Positions 1 to 8,391 of a DNA stretch of 45,374 nucleotides are shown piece by piece (the stretch's first letter is position 1; every line of letters starts with the position of its first letter). A model generated the notes under the pieces. It did no database searches. It had not been told where the DNA came from and saw only the letters and a program-made list of their open reading frames with translations. This stretch comes from Pedosphaera sp. GTDB taxonomy: Bacteria; Verrucomicrobiota; Verrucomicrobiia; Limisphaerales; AAA164-E04. The DNA is taken from positions 1-45,374 of the forward strand of contig NYYT01000133.1 in the NCBI GenBank assembly GCA_002686885.1, given 5' to 3'. The position numbers and the translations under genes were made by a program.

Positions 1-364
1 CATTCATCCCCTGAACTTACCTGAAGTTGCTCGGGAACCTGGGTCCTATTGGGTTAGCACGCGTCGAGGAAAACAATTCAACACCCTGATATACAGTGAG
101 GTGGACCCCTTGAATGGGGCTCCACGCAAAGCGGTCTTGATCAGTCATGAAGATTGTCATCGTGAAGGTCTGACCAAGGGAGATCGAGTGATACTGAAAA
201 ACGCGATGGGTCGTTTCGAAGGTGTTGCGTGGCCTGTTGAAATGGCTCCAGGCAATCTTCAGATCCATTGGCCCGAGGGTAATGACCTGATTGCCTCAGG
301 GCGCACCGATCGAGGTGGAGGTGTTCCCGACTACAATGCCCGTGTGACGCTTGAAGTGCGGTAA
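1..364 (+). CDS. Molybdopterin oxidoreductase, C-terminal end (partial)
   Basis: The reading frame is open from base 2 to the TAA at 362-364, so the gene begins before the window. The visible 120 residues match the molybdopterin-dinucleotide-binding C-terminal domain of formate-dehydrogenase-like (FdhF/YdeP type) oxidoreductases. Recognisable pieces are STRRGKQFNT, the DPLNGA stretch, IHWPEGNDLI and the terminal GVPDYNARV. In this family the domain caps the bis-MGD cofactor and the enzymes oxidise or reduce small substrates; the substrate cannot be told from the tail. A GTG at 101 lies inside the conserved domain and is not the true start. About 138 bases without a recognisable gene separate it from the convergent methyltransferase. 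Confidence 0.85.
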   Translation, partial: IHPLNLPEVAREPGSYWVSTRRGKQFNTLIYSEVDPLNGAPRKAVLISHEDCHREGLTKGDRVILKNAMGRFEGVAWPVEMAPGNLQIHWPEGNDLIASGRTDRGGGVPDYNARVTLEVR

Positions 365-502
365 AGGCACTGAAATCGTTCGGATCCCAAAGCTACCAAT
401 GGCTTTCCGCAACCCGTGGCACGCTTCCCGCGAGTTTTTTGCCAGGTTCCTTCCCCATGAAGTCATCCTCTCCCATCTGGAGCGGATGCACTGACCAAAC
501 CT

Positions 503-1207
503 CTAAGGACGTTTGCGAATCAGCAAAGCCGTATTCCACGCGAGGAACTCCCGTATCAAGGGGCATTGGGTGATCCAGGCAAACTCAGGATAATAGCGGG
601 GAACGCAGTGAAGGCACTCCAGGTGAGGTTCCTGACGTATCCAACCAAGCGTCTGACCAATATAGGTTGGATAAAGGGTCTCAAAGGGCTGGTGAATTCG
701 TGGTTTGCCAATCAGGCGGTCGTAGAGCCGAGGGCCCCAGACAGGCCCCAGATAATGAAAGGGGGAAAAATCATGCCCGCCCCATGGTGAGAGCCAATTG
801 GTCCAGCTGAGATAGAGCCATCCTCCTGGTTCCAGGGTCTGTCCGATCTGGCTCAGAAAGCGTTGAGGGCTGGCGAGGTGCTCGAAGACGTTGGAGCAGA
901 CAATGAAGGGATAGGTACCCAATGAACGATAGTCGTCCTTGTCGAGGTCTACGGAAAGAAATGGCTGAGATCGTAATTCCGGTTCAAGCTGGCAGTCCAC
1001 ATCAGCAAAAGTGACCTGGCATCCTTTTTGCATGAGGGACTTGCCAAAAACACCGTGACCACAACCTAAATCAAGTGTTCTCAGTGAAGGTGCCAAAACC
1101 CTTCCGCAGGTCTCCATCCAGGTGATGGCGTCTTCGGCTTGCATGCGATAGAAGGCGGCATCATCTCCGTATTTGAGGTGATGGCCAATGAGTCGGTGGA
1201 GGATCAT
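503..1207 (-). CDS. Class I SAM-dependent methyltransferase
   Basis: This is a 234-residue cytoplasmic protein starting at an ATG. The glycine-rich SAM motif LDLGCGHGVFG lies near residues 45-55. It is followed by an acidic strand end (FADVD) and the post-motif region CSNVFEHLASP, typical of Methyltransf_11/23-type enzymes. The C-terminal half (LSWTNWLSPWGGHDFSPFHYL) is aromatic-rich and resembles bacterial methyltransferases found near glycan or lipid genes, but the acceptor is unknown. It lies 27 bases downstream of the DUF1501 gene on the same strand, so the two are probably co-transcribed. Confidence 0.8.
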   Translation of the reverse strand: MILHRLIGHHLKYGDDAAFYRMQAEDAITWMETCGRVLAPSLRTLDLGCGHGVFGKSLMQKGCQVTFADVDCQLEPELRSQPFLSVDLDKDDYRSLGTYPFIVCSNVFEHLASPQRFLSQIGQTLEPGGWLYLSWTNWLSPWGGHDFSPFHYLGPVWGPRLYDRLIGKPRIHQPFETLYPTYIGQTLGWIRQEPHLECLHCVPRYYPEFAWITQCPLIREFLAWNTALLIRKRP

Positions 1208-1234
1208 GCGCTGGAAAGGGTGCCATGGATGGCT

Positions 1235-2662
1235 TCAGGCCAACCAAGGCTGGATGATGTTGCCGGCAACGTCCGTGAGTCTGTATTGCCGGCCTTGGAA
1301 GCGAAAGGTCAAATCGAGGTGGTTGATGCCGAGTAGATGGAGCATTGTGGCATGCAGGTCGTGTACGGAGACCGGGTCTTTGACAATGTTGTAGCTGAAG
1401 TCATCGGTCTGCCCGTAGGAAAGGCCCCTACGGATCCCACCACCCGCCAACCAGATGGAAAAGCATCGTGGGTGGTGGTCGCGTCCGTAATCCTTTGCTG
1501 TTGCCTTGCCCTGTGAATAGGTGGTTCGGCCGAATTCGCCTCCCCAGACCACCAGAGTGTCTTCCAACAGCCCACGCTGCTTCAGGTCCGTGACGAGGGC
1601 TGCAGATGCTTGATCGGTCTGCTGACATCGCGCCGAGAGGTTGGCCGGCAGACTGGAGTGATGATCCCAGCCTCGGTGGAAGAGCTGGATGAAACGAACA
1701 TCCCTTTCGGCAAGTCGGCGCGCCATCAGGCAATGATTGGCAAAGGTACCCGGTTGACGGGCATCTTCCCCGTAAAGATCGAAGGTGGCCTTGGTTTCAT
1801 GGGACAGGTCGGTCAGCTCCGGTATGGAGCGTTGCATGCGGTAAGCCATCTCATATTGGGCCATGCGCGTCAGAATCTCGGGATCTCCAGTTTGTTCGAA
1901 GGATTCCATGCTCAAGGCCATGAGATCGTCCAAAATCTGCCGCCTGACTTCTCTGGTCAAGCCTTTGGGGTCGGATAAATACAGCACCGGATCGCCCTTG
2001 GAGCGGAATTTGACCCCTTGATGAAGAGAGGGCAGGAACCCGCTCCCCCAAAGTCGATGATACAGTGGCTGGCCACCGCGATTGGATACCATGACCACAA
2101 AGCCTGGAAGTTGGTCGTTTTCGCTCCCCATTCCATACGAAAGCCATGAACCCATGCTGGGTCGTCCGGCAATTTGAAAACCTGTTTGAAAAAAGGTGAT
2201 GGCAGGATCGTGGTTGATGGCCTCGGTGTGCATGCTGCGAACCACACATAAATCGTCCGCAATGCGGGCCATGTGAGGCAGGGCCTCACTGATGAACTGG
2301 CCGGACTGCCCATGTTGATGAAAGTCAAACTTTGAGGGTGTGACGGGGAATTGATCCTGGCCGGCGGTCATGCCTGTGAGGCGCTGCCCATTGCGAATGG
2401 AATCAGGGAGTTCCTGTCCCGCATGGGTTTTGAGGTGAGGCTTGTGATCCCACAGATCCAGCTGAGAGGGACCACCGGATTGGAAAAGAAAAATCACCCG
2501 TTTGGCCCTGGGGCGATGATGAAAGGGAGGATGTGAGCCTGGTAAACGGGAAGTTGAGAGGCCTTCCCCTTGCATGGCAAGATGCCACCAGGCCATGCTT
2601 CCCAGCCCCATGAAACTTTTTTTCATGAAAGTCCTGCGACTCTGTTGGGAAGTGTGTCTCAT
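1235..2662 (-). CDS. DUF1501 family protein with Tat-like signal
   Basis: The ATG at 2662 gives 475 residues and places a twin-arginine motif (SRRTFMKKS) close to the N-terminus; the frame also stays open upstream to 2701. DUF1501 proteins are predicted exported members of the alkaline-phosphatase/sulfatase fold. Visible family landmarks are VIFLFQSGGPSQLDLWD, an RSMHTEAINHDPA stretch, the WDHHSSL segment and the WGGEFGRTTYSQG motif, followed by DYGRDHHP. The biochemical role is unproven. Most family members sit beside a DUF1549/DUF1553 cytochrome gene; this one does not and is paired only with a methyltransferase. It is divergent from the hydrolase gene, with under 100 bases between the two starts. 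Confidence 0.85.
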   Translation of the reverse strand: MRHTSQQSRRTFMKKSFMGLGSMAWWHLAMQGEGLSTSRLPGSHPPFHHRPRAKRVIFLFQSGGPSQLDLWDHKPHLKTHAGQELPDSIRNGQRLTGMTAGQDQFPVTPSKFDFHQHGQSGQFISEALPHMARIADDLCVVRSMHTEAINHDPAITFFQTGFQIAGRPSMGSWLSYGMGSENDQLPGFVVMVSNRGGQPLYHRLWGSGFLPSLHQGVKFRSKGDPVLYLSDPKGLTREVRRQILDDLMALSMESFEQTGDPEILTRMAQYEMAYRMQRSIPELTDLSHETKATFDLYGEDARQPGTFANHCLMARRLAERDVRFIQLFHRGWDHHSSLPANLSARCQQTDQASAALVTDLKQRGLLEDTLVVWGGEFGRTTYSQGKATAKDYGRDHHPRCFSIWLAGGGIRRGLSYGQTDDFSYNIVKDPVSVHDLHATMLHLLGINHLDLTFRFQGRQYRLTDVAGNIIQPWLA

Positions 2663-2756
2663 GCGGCGGGTGTCCTGACCTAGAAAGTATGATTCAAACA
2701 TGACTCTCGCCTTGTGGCAATGGATTGATCACTTGAAGCCAAACCCCATTCGTGAT

Positions 2757-4781
2757 ATGCCCGCATGCATGAATTTCGCCTCCAAACCTTGTCATCATGG
2801 CCTTTTGTGGAGAGCGGGGCTGATGGGCGTGGTATGCATGCTTCAGATATCAGGCATGCAAGCCGCTGGTTTGATGACACCTGGACTTCGACTGAACGAT
2901 CAGCAAATAGAAGACTTGAGACGCACTCTGGAGCCTCTTAATGAAGCGCTTGAAGTGCTTGTCGAACCCGATCACGCCTGGGCAGCTACCTACCTTCCAG
3001 ATGTGTTGATTTATCAGAAGGCTGTAGCCTCTGCGCTCGAGCATCGTGAATTTCATGACGTGTCCCAGCTGGAGGTGGCCAAGGGGTTGATTGAGGATGG
3101 GCTGGCGCGTGCTGCTCATTTGCTGAATGGAAGGGCTCCATGGGCCTCTAAGCAGGGCTTGGTGGTGCGTGGTTATCGATCCCGCATTGACGACTCGATT
3201 CAGCCCTATGGATTGGTGGTTCCCGAAAATTGGGATGCGGCGGTCTCGTTTCCCTTTCCCATGGACGTTTGGCTGCATGGCAGGGATAACCGGCTGACCG
3301 AACTGAAGTTCATTGAGCAGCGTCAACGTTCTGCCGGGACTTTTGCTCCTGCCAACACCTTGGTACTCCATCCCTATGGTCGGTTTTGCAACGCCTTCAA
3401 ATTTGCCGGGGAGACCGATGTCTTTGAAGCCATGGAGGCAGTCAAGAGACACTACCCGGTGGATGATCGGCGCATCGCCATCCGCGGTTTTTCCATGGGA
3501 GGGGCAGGGTGCTGGCACTTGGCAGTGCATCACGCAGACCAATGGGTCGCGGCTACACCTGGCGCCGGTTTTGCCGAGTCTGCCGAGTATCTTGGTTTAT
3601 GGAAAAAGGAGATCAAACCTCTGTGGTTTGAGACTCAGCTCTGGCGTCTTTATGACGCCGATGTCTATGCCATGAATCTCTTTCATCTTCCAACCCTTGC
3701 TTACAGTGGTGGGAATGACAAACAGATTCAGGCAGCTCAAGTGATGGAGAAGGCCATGGCAGAGCATGGCATGGATCTGGCCCATTTGATTGGGCCAGAA
3801 ACCGGGCATGCCTACCATCCCCAATCCAAAGAGGAGTTGGTCGCGCGCCATCGGGACATGGTGCGACAAGGGAAGGAAGTCATGCCCACCAAAGTGCGTC
3901 TGACGACTTTTACGTTACGGTATCCGGAAATGCATTGGGTGCGACTGGAAGGTCTGCAACGCCACTGGCATCGTGCCAGGGTGGAAGCAGAGATCCGGAA
4001 TGAATCCGAAATCGAACTCCTTTCCGAGAACGTTTCGGCTCTCACCCTCCACATGCCAGCCGGCAGCTGTCCGCTGGCTTCCGATAAGGCTCCGGTAGTG
4101 AGTTTGGACGGTCAGAGGGTGGTGGCTCCCAGAGTTGGCTCGGACCGCTCATGGAAAGCCCACTTCGTTAAAAAAGGAGGGCAATGGCAAGGGGTCGAGG
4201 ATCATCCCATGCCTGCAGGGCAGTGGCGTAAGAAACCGGGCTTGCAAGGCCCCATCGATGACGCCTTCATGGATCGGTTTGTGGTCGTCAAGCCCAGCGG
4301 CCAGGCCAGGCGCAGCTATGCGGATCGGTGGGCTCGAAGAGAGATGGGGCGGCTCACTGAACAATGGCGCGCACAATTCAGGGGCGAGGCCCTCCAGGTG
4401 CTCGATCTCGATTTCCAGGATGATGCTTTTCAAGATGCCCACTGGGTTCTGTTTGGGACACCTGAAACCAATGCCGTCCTGAAAAAAATCCTTCCCTATC
4501 TGCCTCTGAAATGGCGTTCGGATCAGTTGATGATGGGGCCTTACCTCTTCGATGCCGCTCGCCATGTGCCTGTCATGATCTATCCGAATCCGTTGAATCC
4601 CGGCAAATACGTGGTGATTAACAGTGGGTTTACGTTTCGAGGATTCGGAAGCAACGCTACTCAAGTGCCTCGTTTGCCTGATTATGCGGTGATCGATGCC
4701 CGCACACGGGCGAGTGAAGACGTACCGGGGCGCATCGAACTGGCAGGCTTTTTCGATGAGGCCTGGCAGTGGGGGTTTTGA
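2757..4781 (+). CDS. Secreted alpha/beta hydrolase (prolyl-oligopeptidase-like)
   Basis: This 674-residue protein has an N-terminal hydrophobic stretch (LLWRAGLMGVVCMLQISG) that looks like a signal peptide. ATG 2757 or ATG 2769 are the likely starts; the frame is also open to 2700. The nucleophile elbow GFSMGG is encoded at 3485-3502. A likely acid residue follows in YSGGNDKQ, and the histidine in PETGHAYHP (about 3800-3820), giving a complete Ser-Asp-His set. This order fits S9/prolyl-oligopeptidase-like esterases that are common in the PVC group. The C-terminal 250 residues form an extra region I do not recognise. Its stop overlaps the ABC ATPase start by one base (TGATG), so translation is probably coupled. 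Confidence 0.75.
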   Translation: MPACMNFASKPCHHGLLWRAGLMGVVCMLQISGMQAAGLMTPGLRLNDQQIEDLRRTLEPLNEALEVLVEPDHAWAATYLPDVLIYQKAVASALEHREFHDVSQLEVAKGLIEDGLARAAHLLNGRAPWASKQGLVVRGYRSRIDDSIQPYGLVVPENWDAAVSFPFPMDVWLHGRDNRLTELKFIEQRQRSAGTFAPANTLVLHPYGRFCNAFKFAGETDVFEAMEAVKRHYPVDDRRIAIRGFSMGGAGCWHLAVHHADQWVAATPGAGFAESAEYLGLWKKEIKPLWFETQLWRLYDADVYAMNLFHLPTLAYSGGNDKQIQAAQVMEKAMAEHGMDLAHLIGPETGHAYHPQSKEELVARHRDMVRQGKEVMPTKVRLTTFTLRYPEMHWVRLEGLQRHWHRARVEAEIRNESEIELLSENVSALTLHMPAGSCPLASDKAPVVSLDGQRVVAPRVGSDRSWKAHFVKKGGQWQGVEDHPMPAGQWRKKPGLQGPIDDAFMDRFVVVKPSGQARRSYADRWARREMGRLTEQWRAQFRGEALQVLDLDFQDDAFQDAHWVLFGTPETNAVLKKILPYLPLKWRSDQLMMGPYLFDAARHVPVMIYPNPLNPGKYVVINSGFTFRGFGSNATQVPRLPDYAVIDARTRASEDVPGRIELAGFFDEAWQWGF

Positions 4782-5677
4782 TGAAAAAGACCATGCCTCG
4801 CTCTTCCGTTGATCCATCGAAATCACTTGCCGGCCGTGAAAGGGAAAAGACTTTTCGCTCGATGGCTCCGCATCCTTCCATTCTCGAGGTGGAGCGTCTC
4901 TCTGTCACCCGCAATGGGACTCGCATCCTGCAAAAGGTTGATTGGACGATACGGCGAGGGGAGCATTGGGTGTTGATGGGAGCCAATGGCTCTGGCAAGA
5001 CCACGCTCTTGAGCTCCTTGCTGGGTTATTTTGTGCCCACCGCGGGGTCGATTCAGTTGCTGGGTGAAACCTATGGGGAAGGGGATTGGCGAGAACTTCG
5101 TCAGCGTTTGGGGGTGGTCAGCTCTTCACTGAGGGAGCTGATGCCAGACGAAGAGCCGGCCTTGCATACCGTCATCAGCGGGAAGTATGCGATGATTGAT
5201 CTCTGGGGAAAGCCCAAGTCAGAGGATGTCAAGCAAGCAAAGCGCATCCTGCGCCAGATCGAGTGTCTTTCGCTGGCACACCGCCCCTGGTCGGTGCTCT
5301 CTCAAGGGGAACGCCAACGCATTCTCATCGGCCGTGCTTTGATGGCCGGCCCGGAATTGCTTGTTCTGGATGAGCCCTGTGCTGGTCTGGATCCTGCCGC
5401 CCGGGAGCATTTTCTTCAATTTCTGGAACGGCTCAATGGCGTGCCCAAGGCACCTTCCTTTGTGTTGGTGACGCACCACGTCGAGGAAATTACGCCTTTG
5501 TATACGCACATGCTGACCTTGCGGAAAGGCCGGGTCGTGGCATCGGGGCCTCTTGCCAAAATAATGAGTTCACAGACACTGTCCCGCACCTTTGGGACTC
5601 CAATGAAGTTGCGCAAGAGACCACATGGTTGGCAAGCAGAAGTCCAGCCTCATGCATCTTGCCGCCGCATCCTTTGA
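4781..5677 (+). CDS. ABC transporter ATP-binding protein
   Basis: The ATG at 4781 shares one base with the upstream TGA; an in-frame GTG-type start at 4769 is less likely. The 298-residue cytoplasmic ATPase has Walker A (GANGSGKTT, residues 67-75), signature LSQGE (173-177), Walker B LLVLDEP ending in the catalytic Glu near 198, the D-loop AGLD, and the H-loop histidine in VTHHVEE. The Q-loop region reads LGVVSSSLRE without the usual Gln, as in the YlmA/ModF-like group of ABC ATPases. About 30 basic N-terminal residues precede the domain. No permease gene is adjacent, so its transport partner must be elsewhere or it may not be a transporter. Confidence 0.85.
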   Translation: MKKTMPRSSVDPSKSLAGREREKTFRSMAPHPSILEVERLSVTRNGTRILQKVDWTIRRGEHWVLMGANGSGKTTLLSSLLGYFVPTAGSIQLLGETYGEGDWRELRQRLGVVSSSLRELMPDEEPALHTVISGKYAMIDLWGKPKSEDVKQAKRILRQIECLSLAHRPWSVLSQGERQRILIGRALMAGPELLVLDEPCAGLDPAAREHFLQFLERLNGVPKAPSFVLVTHHVEEITPLYTHMLTLRKGRVVASGPLAKIMSSQTLSRTFGTPMKLRKRPHGWQAEVQPHASCRRIL

Positions 5678-5680
5678 AGT

Positions 5681-5706
5681 GAAGCCGTCAAGTCCTACGA
5701 GGCTTC
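5681..5706. terminator. Possible stem-loop between convergent genes
   Basis: GAAGCC at 5681-5686 can pair with GGCTTC at 5701-5706 around a 14-base loop, just where the ABC ATPase and TPR genes converge. The loop is long and no clear T-run follows on either strand. A two-way terminator role is therefore only a guess from position. Confidence 0.2.
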
Positions 5707-6561
5707 GTCGATCATTTTGAGTCGTTTAGCCGCCTTCATGGCAGCAGCCGTATCCGGATAACGCTCCACCAGATCCCTGAGCAGTGCGATGGCCTTTTCG
5801 GGTTGGTCCAGTCGCCCGGAGTAAAGGTTTGAGAGATGAACAGCCATCCAGGCCCATCGCTCCGGGGCCAGGCGCTGTTTGAGGATTTCTTCGTATTCCA
5901 TGGCTGCAGCCAAATAATTCGAGAGATCCTTTTCATAGATTTCCGCGATGCGAATGGCGGCATGCTGTTGAAGTGGATTGATCTCCAAATAGCTGCGAAG
6001 AAGATCGATGGCCTCGATAAAGGTACCTCTGGCCCAGGCCGCCTCTGCCTTTTCATACAAGTCATAACCTTCGGTTCCGCCACCATCGTCATTGTAAATC
6101 AAGTCGACGGATTTCTTTGCGGAGGCCTGTATCACATCCCATGCCACCAAGATGCCAAGCCCAACGGCAGAGAAGACAAACCATCCCAAATACCAACCAA
6201 TGCGATTGGGAGGTGATTCGGCGTTTGCGCTTTCTTGGGTATCCGATGCGCTATCCAACCCCTGGTCCTCCGCTGAGTCAGCCAACTCGGATGCATCCAA
6301 GGGTTCCTTGGGCTCATCTACTTGTTCCGATTCTTCTGAAGGGCTGGTAGGTGACCCATCGGATGTGTCAGAGCCCCTATCCATCTCCTGGTCCTCAGAA
6401 GTCAGTGAAGCGGGTTTGTCGTCGAACACCGCCTCTTCCATCGCCTCACCGCGAGCCTCGCTTTCATCGGATAACCGATGGTATTCCTTGAAAAATGCAT
6501 TGCCAAAACCGACCAAGGATGTCGCAAGCAGGATATAAAGGATGATTTTGAGAGCCTTCAT
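5695..6561 (-). CDS. Membrane-anchored TPR protein with acidic linker
   Basis: This 288-residue protein has an N-terminal membrane segment (about residues 4-23), then about 95 residues rich in Glu, Asp and Ser. A second hydrophobic segment follows (about 121-145, WYLGWFVFSAVGLGILVAW), then a C-terminal half built of tetratricopeptide-like helices (for example EKAEAAWARGTFIEAIDLL and AIALLRDLVERYPD). Such TPR domains act as protein-binding scaffolds. With two membrane segments, the acidic loop would be outside the cytoplasm and the TPR domain inside. I do not recognise a named family. It converges on the ABC ATPase gene with 17 bases between the stop codons. Confidence 0.7.
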   Translation of the reverse strand: MKALKIILYILLATSLVGFGNAFFKEYHRLSDESEARGEAMEEAVFDDKPASLTSEDQEMDRGSDTSDGSPTSPSEESEQVDEPKEPLDASELADSAEDQGLDSASDTQESANAESPPNRIGWYLGWFVFSAVGLGILVAWDVIQASAKKSVDLIYNDDGGGTEGYDLYEKAEAAWARGTFIEAIDLLRSYLEINPLQQHAAIRIAEIYEKDLSNYLAAAMEYEEILKQRLAPERWAWMAVHLSNLYSGRLDQPEKAIALLRDLVERYPDTAAAMKAAKRLKMIDEAS

Positions 6562-6651
6562 GGTTGCCGTATAGCTGGAAAGCTAAACAGACGCAGCCAT
6601 CGGCGACAAAGCAATTCTTCAGCCTGAAAGCTCACCAAGATGCCGCCTTAG

Positions 6652-6667
6652 ATCAGGTCTTCCTGAT
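6652..6667. other. Small perfect hairpin in intergenic gap
   Basis: ATCAGG (6652-6657), a TCTT loop and CCTGAT (6662-6667) form a six-pair hairpin about 45 bases beyond the HDOD stop codon on the minus strand. No T-run follows, so it is not a standard intrinsic terminator. It could act as an RNA processing or 3'-end stability element before the TPR gene. Confidence 0.3.
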
Positions 6668-6710
6668 GATGGAGAGCTGGAATGTGAAGGACCTTGCTCG
6701 GATGCCTCAA

Positions 6711-7619
6711 TCAATTGGCAGTGTATAGATTGAGGGTTTCCTGGTCGTTGAGAATGTTGAGGATCACCCTCTCAATATCATCCACCCGCAATCCGGAGAA
6801 TTCGAGGGCTTCGGGTTTGAGCTTGACTCTGAAGTTTGCCAAACCACCGGTGGCGCTGATGAACCTGGAGGCATAGTCCGCTACATGAACGATGGCTGCC
6901 ATTTGATGAGAAGCTTTCGGATTGTGGTGATGACGAATCGCATCAATGATTTCCTTGGGGAGTTTCCACCGTTTCACCAAAATGGCTCCCAAGGCGGCGT
7001 GGTCGATACCGCACAGGCTTTTCTCCAGTTTGAGCCAGGTACCCTTGGCTTTTCCCATCTCGCTGGAAACTGCTTGAGGATCTTGACCGAGATCGGTGTT
7101 CAAACCAGCCTTGCCAATATCGTGCATCACCCCCGCAATGAACCCAAGTGAAGGATCATGCATGGCGCGATTGGAGTCTTGAAGCACCTCGCAAAAGCGC
7201 TGCGTTGCCAAGGCGGTGGTTACCGAATGCAGCCACAATTCCCGCTTGCCGTAACCATAGCCACGAAATTCAGCAGATAAGATCTGCCCGACACTCAATG
7301 CCGAAACCAAGCTAAGAATCGCGCGATATCCCATGTGAAGCACAGCGTCGAAAAGGATCTTGAGAATTTCCGCCTCGGTTTTGGAGTCCATGGAGTCCTC
7401 GCCCTGTTTGAGTTTCTCCTTGTCCTTCATTGCCAGGCGTGTAACCAGCTGCATGGTCAGGTCTTTGTCAGTGAGGAGCACTTCAACGACTTCTTCGTTT
7501 TCCTGCGTGGGATTGCGGAGCATCATCATCAGACGGCATACCACTTCGAGGGAAGTGGGCAGTTCACCGAGCTGGCGATTGATTCGCTCCTCGGCCTCCT
7601 GGTTTTTCATTGTGCTCAT
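6711..7619 (-). CDS. HDOD domain signalling protein
   Basis: ATG 7619 gives a 302-residue protein and overlaps the upstream CheD-like stop codon by four bases (ATGA); the longer frame to 7784 lies inside that gene and is not used. The opening GELPTSLEVVCRLMMMLRNP is typical of HDOD domains. The HD-type residues are largely kept: His131, the HD pair at 166-167 (VMHDIGK), His207, the HHH cluster at 230-232 and Asp248. HDOD proteins serve as regulatory or output domains in bacterial signal transduction, often without catalysis. The preserved HD residues leave phosphohydrolase activity open. The overlap with a CheD-like gene suggests a shared chemosensory or motility-related role. Confidence 0.85.
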   Translation of the reverse strand: MSTMKNQEAEERINRQLGELPTSLEVVCRLMMMLRNPTQENEEVVEVLLTDKDLTMQLVTRLAMKDKEKLKQGEDSMDSKTEAEILKILFDAVLHMGYRAILSLVSALSVGQILSAEFRGYGYGKRELWLHSVTTALATQRFCEVLQDSNRAMHDPSLGFIAGVMHDIGKAGLNTDLGQDPQAVSSEMGKAKGTWLKLEKSLCGIDHAALGAILVKRWKLPKEIIDAIRHHHNPKASHQMAAIVHVADYASRFISATGGLANFRVKLKPEALEFSGLRVDDIERVILNILNDQETLNLYTAN

Positions 7620-8212
7620 GCCAGTTTCTTGGTTTTGCCCCCTCGCGTGAGATGCCATTCGGGAAACTTGATGGCAATTTCCGAAACAGTGGGTTCGCGA
7701 TTCAAGATATCTTCTTCCGCAATGGTCATGCGGTTGCCTCGAATTTGCATGGAACGACGGTTGGCTCCTGCTGTGAGTTCCCAATGGAGAGGGATGACTG
7801 ACCCTCTGAGATGCACTTTAATATTTTCGGTCGTTCTTGGGCTGATATCGAGCTCGGAGGGATGTAGTTTTTTCAGAGCGGTCCCTACAAGTGGCCGGCA
7901 GCCACCCACCAGCACAGCCCCTAGTCGCGGAGCGAGTGTCTCCTGAGTCAGCTCAGCATACGCTTCGTGGGTCTTCAGCATCTGCTGGATGAGGCCTTCG
8001 ACTGCCAAATCTCCGTAGGTCATGGGATTGATGATAGAAGTTTTCGCGTTTTGCGTGGAATCGTGAAAGATGACATGAGCCACACCTATCGCCATGTGCT
8101 CAGCTTCACATAAGACGAGAACGTTACCGTAACCGATTTTGTCGACTCGAATTTCGGCCTCGGGATCAGCGATTGCGATTCCCTCTGCTGGTTGCAATTG
8201 GATTTTTTTCAC
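7616..8212 (-). CDS. CheD-like protein lacking the usual catalytic cysteine
   Basis: The start is a GTG at 8212; an in-frame TAG lies just upstream. The first 80 residues resemble CheD, the chemoreceptor glutamine deamidase: a GYG turn (27-29), GVAHVIFHDS with the conserved His (His46), then NPMTYGDLAVEGLIQQMLK. In CheD the turn reads GLGSC with the nucleophilic Cys; here the same place reads GYGNV, and the nearest Cys is residue 35. The middle (LGAVLVGGC) fits the next CheD strand. The C-terminal 80 residues (RGSVIPLHWELTAGANRR) diverge strongly. It may be a non-catalytic binding relative of CheD. The ATGA overlap couples it to the HDOD gene. Confidence 0.55.
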   Translation of the reverse strand: MKKIQLQPAEGIAIADPEAEIRVDKIGYGNVLVLCEAEHMAIGVAHVIFHDSTQNAKTSIINPMTYGDLAVEGLIQQMLKTHEAYAELTQETLAPRLGAVLVGGCRPLVGTALKKLHPSELDISPRTTENIKVHLRGSVIPLHWELTAGANRRSMQIRGNRMTIAEEDILNREPTVSEIAIKFPEWHLTRGGKTKKLA

Positions 8213-8391
8213 TTCAAATAGCTAAGAAATATCTGTTTTCAGACCTCAAGGTGATTGCCACCTTCCCTAGCTAACGCAGATGGTATTCATAGGCTGACGA
8301 ATAGCATCATCCTTTAGAATGTCACATAATAGAAAATTTTCAACAGGTATTTCTGTTAGTTTCTTGCGATTAATAAATTACAATTTCTCTC
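8213..8391. other. AT-rich intergenic gap upstream of the CheD-like/HDOD operon
   Basis: This gap is visibly richer in A and T than its surroundings, especially about 8310-8390, and holds no credible reading frame. It should contain the minus-strand promoter of the CheD-like/HDOD pair. I could not pick out a convincing -35/-10 pair. Confidence 0.4.

Noticed and set aside
2850-3542. Minus-strand open frame of 230 codons
   Set aside because: It is an antisense shadow of the alpha/beta hydrolase gene, covering its catalytic GFSMGG region.
7620-7784. Upstream extension of the HDOD frame
   Set aside because: It lies within the CheD-like gene; ATG 7619 with the ATGA overlap is the better start, and the extension does not look like HDOD protein.
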